Origin: Euryarchaeota archaeon UBA605 | GTDB taxonomy: Archaea > Thermoplasmatota > Poseidoniia > Poseidoniales > Thalassarchaeaceae | NCBI GenBank assembly: GCA_002504905.1 | Contig: DATY01000024.1 | Location: 24,529 to 88,528 of the forward strand | Reading direction: 5' to 3' | Length of the DNA: 64,000 nucleotides | Part shown: positions 58,956-64,000 of the stretch, piece by piece | How the letters are laid out: the number at the start of each line of letters is the position of its first letter | How positions within the stretch are numbered: position 1 is the first letter of the stretch | Translations under genes and position numbers: made by a program | Notes under the pieces: model-generated | Databases searched by the model: none | The model's input: only the letters and a program-made list of their open reading frames with translations | What the model was told of the DNA's origin: nothing

Positions 58956-59726
58956 ATGGAAGATGATAGCAGTACAGGATTTCCTTTGGTTTTACATGCC
59001 GAAGCAGACCCTAGCCGCCTTGGAGGAACGGCAATATGCGGTTTCTCAACTGTGGGCTCAGTAGGAGTGATTGCAACATCTCATTTGATTTCAGCGCTAA
59101 AGTTAGATGTCATGGGTACAGTACTACATCCACATTTTCCTGCAATTGCTTTGATACATGACTCGGTTCCAAAGCACCCTGTTAGGGTTTACCAGGGTGA
59201 GGGGATAGGAGTATTTACATCTGAAATACAGTTTCCTAATGAAAAAGATATTTATTTTGCAGAAACTGTATTAGAATGGTTCACAAAAGGCGGTTTTGAT
59301 AGGTTAATCGTAATTGATGGAGTAATTAGTAACGAACTAGGGATCAAAGAAGAAGGTGAATTATGGGGAGTTTCTTCAAATCAATTAGGTAGAGAAAAAC
59401 TTGACAATGTAGGAATACGACGTATTCAGCAGGGTATAGTATCGGGAATTGCTGGTTACCTCATTGCTGAAGGAGAACGTCGTGGACTTGATGTTACCGC
59501 TTTATTGGCTGAATGTAACCCGATGTACCCAGATGCTAGAGCCGCTTTAATCGCGGTTGAAGGAGTAAGTGAATTGTTAGATAAAGAAATTCCAATTCAA
59601 GATCTATTGAACGATGCAAGAAAAATAGAAGAACGTGTTAGAGAGGCTTTCAGTCGCGCTCAAAAGACGGCTTTACCTGCACCGAATGACGAAGATGATG
59701 ACGATGAAGTACAGATGGTCTTCTGA
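58956..59726 (+). CDS. PAC2-family protein (proteasome assembly chaperone-like), paralogue 2
   Basis: 256 residues. GGTAICGFSTVGSVGVIATS gives the strand-plus-GxxG turn of the family. HPHFPAIALIHDSVPKHPVR and VYQGEGIGVFTSEIQFPNE match the central sheet, and the helix motif QQGIVSGIAGYLIAEGERRG is the conserved G-I-xxGxxG segment. ALLAECNPMYPDARAALIAV and ARKIEERVREAFSRA end the domain. The C-terminus is DDDDEVQMVF, an acidic stretch ending in hydrophobic residues. Archaeal PbaB-type proteins use a C-terminal HbYX-like tail to dock on the 20S proteasome; here the last residues Q-M-V-F do not match HbYX exactly. Preceded by GCGAGGT before the ATG. Confidence 0.88.
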   Translation: MEDDSSTGFPLVLHAEADPSRLGGTAICGFSTVGSVGVIATSHLISALKLDVMGTVLHPHFPAIALIHDSVPKHPVRVYQGEGIGVFTSEIQFPNEKDIYFAETVLEWFTKGGFDRLIVIDGVISNELGIKEEGELWGVSSNQLGREKLDNVGIRRIQQGIVSGIAGYLIAEGERRGLDVTALLAECNPMYPDARAALIAVEGVSELLDKEIPIQDLLNDARKIEERVREAFSRAQKTALPAPNDEDDDDEVQMVF

Positions 59727-60287
59727 TTAATAGAAGGGATTAGTTCCGGCAGCGTGGTCTGTAGTGTCAATTATTTCAGTAATTCCAGGAACATTATCAG
59801 TAATCATGACCTCAACTCCTTGTTTTAGAGTTACATCTACCATTCCACATCCTTGACATCCTCCTCCGAAAGCAATGTATGCCTTTCCGTCATCAACCCC
59901 TAGTAAATCTACATGTCCTCCATGAGACGCCACAGCAGGATTTACATGTTCCGCGATTACGTCTGCCACACTTTGAGATAAGTCATCTATCCAAAGAGGA
60001 TTGGGATTATCAAATGCAAATCCTCCTCCCATAAGAGTTTCTTTGTAATCCAAAGTAGTACCATCAATATATTGAACACTTTTCTCAGCAATTAGGATCT
60101 TAAGATCGCTAGATTCAGTGTGTAAATCGCCTTCTTTAGCATCTTTTAGTGAAACAAGTTGCAAATCATAGTTGAAGCCATTCGCTCCCCTTCCAACAAT
60201 TTCTATACGAACAGCGATATCAGGATCATCGCCTTGGGAGATGTATTGATTCAACATCTCCTGAGCTTTCTCTGTTATCTCCAGCAT
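59727..60287 (-). CDS. nfuA: NfuA-type Fe-S cluster carrier
   Basis: Fe-S assembly or transfer protein. Residues 1-95 form a degenerate A-type (IscA-like) domain (MLEITEKAQEMLNQYISQGD, LDYKETLMGGGFAFDNPNP) lacking the cluster cysteines. The NifU domain follows (VADVIAEHVNPAVASHGGHV, DLLGVDDGKAYIAFGGGCQG), with the CxxC motif in GGCQGCGMVDVTLKQGVEVM. This two-domain order is that of bacterial NfuA. The ATG complementary to 60285-60287 is chosen; a TTG three codons upstream is possible. The stop is directly next to that of the convergent PAC2 gene. It is divergent from moaA, an Fe-S enzyme. Confidence 0.93.
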   Translation of the reverse strand: MLEITEKAQEMLNQYISQGDDPDIAVRIEIVGRGANGFNYDLQLVSLKDAKEGDLHTESSDLKILIAEKSVQYIDGTTLDYKETLMGGGFAFDNPNPLWIDDLSQSVADVIAEHVNPAVASHGGHVDLLGVDDGKAYIAFGGGCQGCGMVDVTLKQGVEVMITDNVPGITEIIDTTDHAAGTNPFY

Positions 60288-60374
60288 GTTACTCAATGTG
60301 TTGCAAAAGGTACCCTTTATTCAACCTGTCCTCAAACAGGCAAGACTCTTGACCCTAGTTCTTTACGAGGTATT

Positions 60375-61385
60375 GTGCCTAACTCCGATGTCCGAGATCA
60401 TTTTGGAAGACCGTTGAAGGATTTACGGATTTCAGTTACCGATAGGTGTAATTTTCGATGTAGATACTGTATGCCCAGAGAACGCTTTAGTGAGAATCAC
60501 GCATTTCTTCCCAAGAGGGCATTTTTATCTTTTGAAGAAATAGAAAAAGTAGTCCGTTCATGCATGTCTCTAGGTTTAGAAAAGGTCAGGATTACTGGAG
60601 GAGAACCTCTTTTGCGAAAGGATTTACCAAGATTAGTTGAAATGTTATCAAATCTTGGAATTGAAATCGCTTTAACTACAAATGCCTCTTTACTAAAGAA
60701 GGAAGCAAAAGCCCTTTATGATGCAGGACTGAATCGTGTAACTGTAAGTTTGGACGCATTGGACCCCGATCTCCATCACGCTATGTCAGATAGTAATATC
60801 TCGGTTAAATCTATTTTAGAAGGAATTGATGAGGCTATCAAAGTAGGGCTTTCTCCAGTTAAAATAAATTGTGTGGTACAGAAAGGAGTGAATGAGGAGG
60901 AAGTTAGTAAATTAGTAAATCATTTTCGGCACACAGGAGTAGTTGTACGTTTTATCGAATATATGGATGTAGGACGAACAAATGGCTGGCAACTAGCACA
61001 AGTGGTTCCATCAGAAAGCATTTTGAATCATCTTCAACAAGAGTTTGATTTGGTACCAATAAAATCAGTAAAGAATAGTGATGTTGCTGTAAGATGGGCT
61101 CATAGGGATGGCTCTGGCGAAATAGGTTTTATCTCATCTGTCACATCACCTTTTTGTGGAGACTGTGTGAGGGCTCGTCTTTCAGCAGATGGTAGGTTAG
61201 TAACTTGTTTATTCGCTTCCGGCGGTCACGATATTCGCGCACTAATCCATAATGGCGCTGGCGAAGAGGATTTACAAGCAGCAATTGCAGCTATTTGGAA
61301 CCGAAGAAAAGATCGCTACAGTGAAATACGCTCGGAAGATACAGCCGCACTACCTAGAATTGAAATGTCTTACATTGGCGGTTGA
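60375..61385 (+). CDS. moaA: GTP 3',8-cyclase MoaA (molybdopterin biosynthesis)
   Basis: Radical SAM enzyme for the first step of molybdenum cofactor synthesis. The N-terminal cluster motif is TDRCNFRCRYCMPRERF (Cys 25, 29, 32 from the chosen start). RITGGEPLLRKDLPRL is the SAM-binding GGEP. The C-terminal 4Fe-4S cluster Cys are in SPFCGDCVRARLSADGRLVT and the following C. The chain ends MSYIGG, keeping the essential C-terminal double glycine. The frame is open from 60159, but that part is antisense to nfuA. GTG at 60375 is the only good in-frame start and gives the usual ~336 residues, with GAGGT just upstream. Its 3' end overlaps trm1 by 16 bases. Confidence 0.95.
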   Translation: MPNSDVRDHFGRPLKDLRISVTDRCNFRCRYCMPRERFSENHAFLPKRAFLSFEEIEKVVRSCMSLGLEKVRITGGEPLLRKDLPRLVEMLSNLGIEIALTTNASLLKKEAKALYDAGLNRVTVSLDALDPDLHHAMSDSNISVKSILEGIDEAIKVGLSPVKINCVVQKGVNEEEVSKLVNHFRHTGVVVRFIEYMDVGRTNGWQLAQVVPSESILNHLQQEFDLVPIKSVKNSDVAVRWAHRDGSGEIGFISSVTSPFCGDCVRARLSADGRLVTCLFASGGHDIRALIHNGAGEEDLQAAIAAIWNRRKDRYSEIRSEDTAALPRIEMSYIGG

Positions 61386-62668
61386 GTAAGGTCTAATGAT
61401 TGGATAATAACATCCCATGGGGCATTAGTTCTGAAAGAAGGCTTGGGGTAATGTGACAACTCTGCTTTGAATCCTTTCTGATTTATTATTTCTACCATTT
61501 TTTTTGGACTAGGGGGCGAACCAACATTCCTCCAACTAGCTAAATCATCTGTTAGAATTAGAAACTCACCTTCTATTATTCCAGATTCATTTTTAATATT
61601 CTTAATACTACGGATTATCTTTCTTCTTTCTAGTTCGTAATCTCGTTGATTCCAGTTCATAGGGTTCATCGGATTATATTCTATTGTGCACATAGATGTT
61701 ACTTGTTCTTCTGTAAAACTAGCCATTACTTTCGAATCTCCAAGAGGGCCTATCCAAAGTGGACCTGAGACTCTTTTATCCTCCCTGCTTACAGGATATG
61801 AGAGTGGTAAAAAACAGTGCATAGGTAGGTGTTCTGTTGAACTCTGAGGTGTCAGACCTTCCTTCATTGACGCTACAACTTCTTTTTTGTTAGGCTCAGA
61901 TACCCTCCACCCTAATTTTTTTTCTAGTTTGTTGGCTTTTTCCACAGATTTTTTAACTTTTAAAGAAATTCTTAGATGGTGTGAATCCCATACTGATAAT
62001 ATTGGTTCAGCGAACCTATCATGTTTTGCTGCCGATCTTGCTATACATGCCATTAGTACTCTTAACCCAGAATCATGCGCTAAATTATCAGGATTTATTC
62101 TAGCGCCATATCTTCTCATTAAAGCAGTCTTTGAAGAACCTGCCAAGGCGGCGGTATCTGTGGCACTTATTTCTAAAATCGCATTCTTTGCAAGTGATTG
62201 TATTGCAGTATCTAAAAATGGTATCGGTGAACCAAATGGGTCTATATCTACCCAATGCCACCCTTGATCTAAAATCGTAGTTCGTAAATCTCCTTGCTTA
62301 TGATTCAAAATACCTTGCTCGTTTTTTGGAGGAAATTTTTGATGGTTCTCCAAAGCCCTTTTTATCGATTTTTCATTCATATCACAGATTGTTACTCTTA
62401 GTCTATTAGCATGTTCTTCTGGTAATTCGTTTAACCATCTCCTTGCTCTAAGGCCGCTGGCTGCTAAACCATCCATCACATATATTTCTGAATCACCTAA
62501 ATATCCTGAGTCAATAATATGCTTCATCAACATAACACTTCTAGTTCTTGACCCAGACATTGCTGGATTGTAGAATACTTTTTCAAAATCTTTTTTCGAA
62601 GGACCTATTACATCATTTTCTATTTTATTTTGTAGTTGAATAAATGTTGCCCCTTCAAGATATATCAT
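61370..62668 (-). CDS. trm1: tRNA (guanine26-N2)-dimethyltransferase
   Basis: SAM-dependent enzyme that methylates G26 (and in some species G27) of tRNA. The entry motif is FYNPAMSGSRTRSVMLMKHI. The SAM loop is YVMDGLAASGLRARRWLNEL. The catalytic WVDIDPFGSPIPFLD replaces the usual D-P-F/Y-G-S/T, and EISATDTAALAGSSKTALMR is the next signature (LxVTATDxAxL.G). 432 residues is slightly longer than average for archaeal Trm1 (~380). The C-terminal half carries the smaller alpha/beta domain. Convergent with moaA. Confidence 0.95.
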   Translation of the reverse strand: MIYLEGATFIQLQNKIENDVIGPSKKDFEKVFYNPAMSGSRTRSVMLMKHIIDSGYLGDSEIYVMDGLAASGLRARRWLNELPEEHANRLRVTICDMNEKSIKRALENHQKFPPKNEQGILNHKQGDLRTTILDQGWHWVDIDPFGSPIPFLDTAIQSLAKNAILEISATDTAALAGSSKTALMRRYGARINPDNLAHDSGLRVLMACIARSAAKHDRFAEPILSVWDSHHLRISLKVKKSVEKANKLEKKLGWRVSEPNKKEVVASMKEGLTPQSSTEHLPMHCFLPLSYPVSREDKRVSGPLWIGPLGDSKVMASFTEEQVTSMCTIEYNPMNPMNWNQRDYELERRKIIRSIKNIKNESGIIEGEFLILTDDLASWRNVGSPPSPKKMVEIINQKGFKAELSHYPKPSFRTNAPWDVIIQSLDLTQPPM

Positions 62669-62705
62669 ACTAATTCCTCAATCATAATAATTGCTATTTA
62701 TCAAT

Positions 62706-63902
62706 TCAATAATGCGAGAAAATAACCTCAGGGTCAGCATGTGTAACTTCTCTTTTTTTATCATGAACATAACCAATACGCCTAGTTCCTGGTAATCTTT
62801 CATTCAACCATTCTTCTACAGATATTGATTTCTCTTTACTGACCACGATTGTCATGCCCATACCCATATTGAATGTTCTATGCATTTCTCTATTGTTTAC
62901 AGAGCCATTTTTAGCCAACCATTTAAATTCTGGCAAAATAGGCAAAGGATCATCTATATGCCATCCGAAATCATCATGTAGCCTTAGAAGATTAGATAAT
63001 CCTCCTCCTGTGATGTGTGCCATTGCTTTGATATCTGATATTTCACAAGGTCCAATACCTTCTCTACAATGTTTAATCAGATCCACCAATGGGTCTACAT
63101 AGATTCTAGTAGGATTTAGTAGTACTTCTCCCAATGTTATTTCTCCTTCTTCAAATCTTTCAATACTTCTATTTTCATGATTTGAATCAAAAGGACATGC
63201 CTCCATTAAAGAAAAACCTGAACGTTCTACGATTGCCCTAACAAGCGTATAACCATTAGAATGAACTCCACTACTTGGTAAACCAATCATTATATCCCCA
63301 TTTTGTATCTTTGCTCCAGTAATTTCTCCCCCTTTTGGAAACCATCCTAGTGCTGTACCTGATAGATCTAATTCAGTAACTATGCCAGGCAATGTTGCTG
63401 TCTCCCCTCCTGCTAGAGTTACCCTCGCTCTATTGCAGGCTTCGGCCAGAGATTTTCCTAGTATTGCATGAGTCTTAGTATTAGTTTTTGGAACAGCAAT
63501 ATAATCCACAAAAGCAATTGGTTCTGCCCCCACACATAATAAGTCGTTGACATTCATTGCTACGCAATCAATGCCGACCCCATCATACCTTTGCAATTCA
63601 TTTGCAATCATTAGTTTTGAACCAACGCCATCTGTTGCCAATGCTAATCTGTAATCTCCAAATTCAATAATACCTCCAAATCCTCCAGGTAGAGGGACAG
63701 GTGCTCCAAATTCTCCTTTTTTCCTAATAGACGAAGAAAGTGCACCTACTAAACTTGCAACAGCAGCTCCTTCTGCATCTATATCAACTCCTGACGACGC
63801 ATAATCCATTGGGGGGTCGGTCATGGCCTCGCGAGACATAACTACTGCATCAAATACTCTGTCTGTTATTTTCTTTTGAGTTCTGATTAAAGTTGTATAC
63901 AT
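62706..63902 (-). CDS. purM: Phosphoribosylformylglycinamidine cyclo-ligase (AIR synthase)
   Basis: Fifth step of purine synthesis: closes FGAM to AIR with ATP. Family motifs in order are YASSGVDIDAEGAA, LALATDGVGSKLMIANELQR, VAMNVNDLLCVGAEPIAFVD, TLAGGETATLPGIVTELDLS, IGLPSSGVHSNGYTLVRAIV, LLNPTRIYVDPLVDLI and MAHITGGGLSNLLRL. EMHRTFNMGMGMTIVV is the conserved end of the second domain. The frame opens at an ATG at 63902, 398 residues, longer than usual at the N-terminus. ATGs at 63839 and 63824 would give the standard ~345 core start. A TATA-like box at 63936-63947 favours 63902. It is 37 bases upstream of trm1 on the same strand. Confidence 0.94.
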   Translation of the reverse strand: MYTTLIRTQKKITDRVFDAVVMSREAMTDPPMDYASSGVDIDAEGAAVASLVGALSSSIRKKGEFGAPVPLPGGFGGIIEFGDYRLALATDGVGSKLMIANELQRYDGVGIDCVAMNVNDLLCVGAEPIAFVDYIAVPKTNTKTHAILGKSLAEACNRARVTLAGGETATLPGIVTELDLSGTALGWFPKGGEITGAKIQNGDIMIGLPSSGVHSNGYTLVRAIVERSGFSLMEACPFDSNHENRSIERFEEGEITLGEVLLNPTRIYVDPLVDLIKHCREGIGPCEISDIKAMAHITGGGLSNLLRLHDDFGWHIDDPLPILPEFKWLAKNGSVNNREMHRTFNMGMGMTIVVSKEKSISVEEWLNERLPGTRRIGYVHDKKREVTHADPEVIFSHY

Positions 63903-63935
63903 ATAATAATTTTAGTATGTTTTTTTATTATGTAC

Positions 63936-63947
63936 ATTATATATTAA
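63936..63947 (-). promoter_or_regulatory. Candidate TATA box for purM
   Basis: On the minus strand TTAATATATAAT is centred about 39 bases before the ATG at 63902, predicting transcription start near 63916. The remaining bases to the window's right end are AT-rich with no visible gene. Confidence 0.4.
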
Positions 63948-64000
63948 AAAACTATTTTTTTAGATGCATTCCCAATAGACTCTATAAATGTTATATGTAG

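Noticed and set aside
60159..60374. 72-residue extension of MoaA
   Set aside because: It is mostly antisense to nfuA, contains no MoaA motif, and the GTG at 60375 gives the family's standard length.

Overview
The window looks like a chromosomal segment of an AT-rich, marine, non-thermophilic euryarchaeon. The best match is Marine Group II (Candidatus Poseidoniales) or a close Thermoplasmatota relative. The archaeal core is clear: TFB, DNA topoisomerase VI A and B, Rpo10 and Rpo12, ribosomal protein L18e, Trm1, Trm5, diphthine synthase, split GMP synthase, a clamp-loader ATPase and PAC2 proteins. Mixed in are bacterial-type genes: NAD+-dependent DNA ligase, pyruvoyl aspartate decarboxylase PanD, RlmH, a B12-dependent ribonucleotide reductase, NfuA, a PlsC-like acyltransferase and LysE/ArgO. 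This mosaic plus very large secreted surface proteins is what leads to the Marine Group II call. The taxon is inferred from gene content only.

Layout. 1-6.1 kb: diphthamide and tRNA modification (DphB, Trm5), a membrane-anchored hydrolase, tRNA-Asp, GuaAa, Rpo12 with an extra zinc ribbon, an RFC-like ATPase and tRNA-Arg(CCT). 6.2-11.7 kb: a plus-strand run of an unknown membrane protein, a lone SdhA-family flavoprotein, a HIT hydrolase, a GPAT-like acyltransferase and a small unknown protein. 11.8-16.9 kb: a 1690-codon cell-surface protein (propeller repeats interrupted by a VWA domain, then CARDB-like domains and a C-terminal membrane anchor). 16.9-21.8 kb: a minus-strand run top6B-top6A-membrane protein-wHTH regulator. 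21.8-32.1 kb: central metabolism and transcription (a rearranged aconitase-family enzyme, TFB with a HEAT-like partner, NrdJ, an OsmC-like protein, NADP-isocitrate dehydrogenase). 32.1-40.6 kb: a giant PIN-domain protein, a DHH phosphoesterase, Nudix, amino-acid exporter, cobalamin adenosyltransferase, RlmH and PanD. 40.8-48.7 kb: a giant surface protein of about 2650 codons with dense Asp-rich calcium-type repeats. 48.9-50.5 kb: the L18e-L13-S9-Rpo10 cluster and tRNA-Pro. 50.6-64 kb: LigA, two PAC2 paralogues, two nucleases, a PKD lipoprotein, tRNA-Arg(GCG), a thioesterase, a pentapeptide-repeat protein, NfuA, MoaA, Trm1 and PurM.

How the genes connect. The aconitase-family enzyme and Icd give consecutive TCA-cycle steps. 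The PduO-type adenosyltransferase makes the adenosylcobalamin that NrdJ needs, so DNA precursor synthesis here depends on B12. LigA, the RecB/Cas4-like nuclease and the ExoX-like exonuclease sit within 5 kb and suggest a repair neighbourhood. The two giant surface proteins and the PKD lipoprotein indicate heavy investment in the cell exterior.

Genes are very tightly packed. There is no gene-free stretch over 300 bases, several convergent pairs overlap at their 3' ends, and one ORF abuts a tRNA. I saw no rRNA, CRISPR array, insertion sequence, prophage or replication origin. All four tRNAs encode their own CCA. Many starts are GTG or TTG, and Shine-Dalgarno-like sequences precede several downstream genes of operons.
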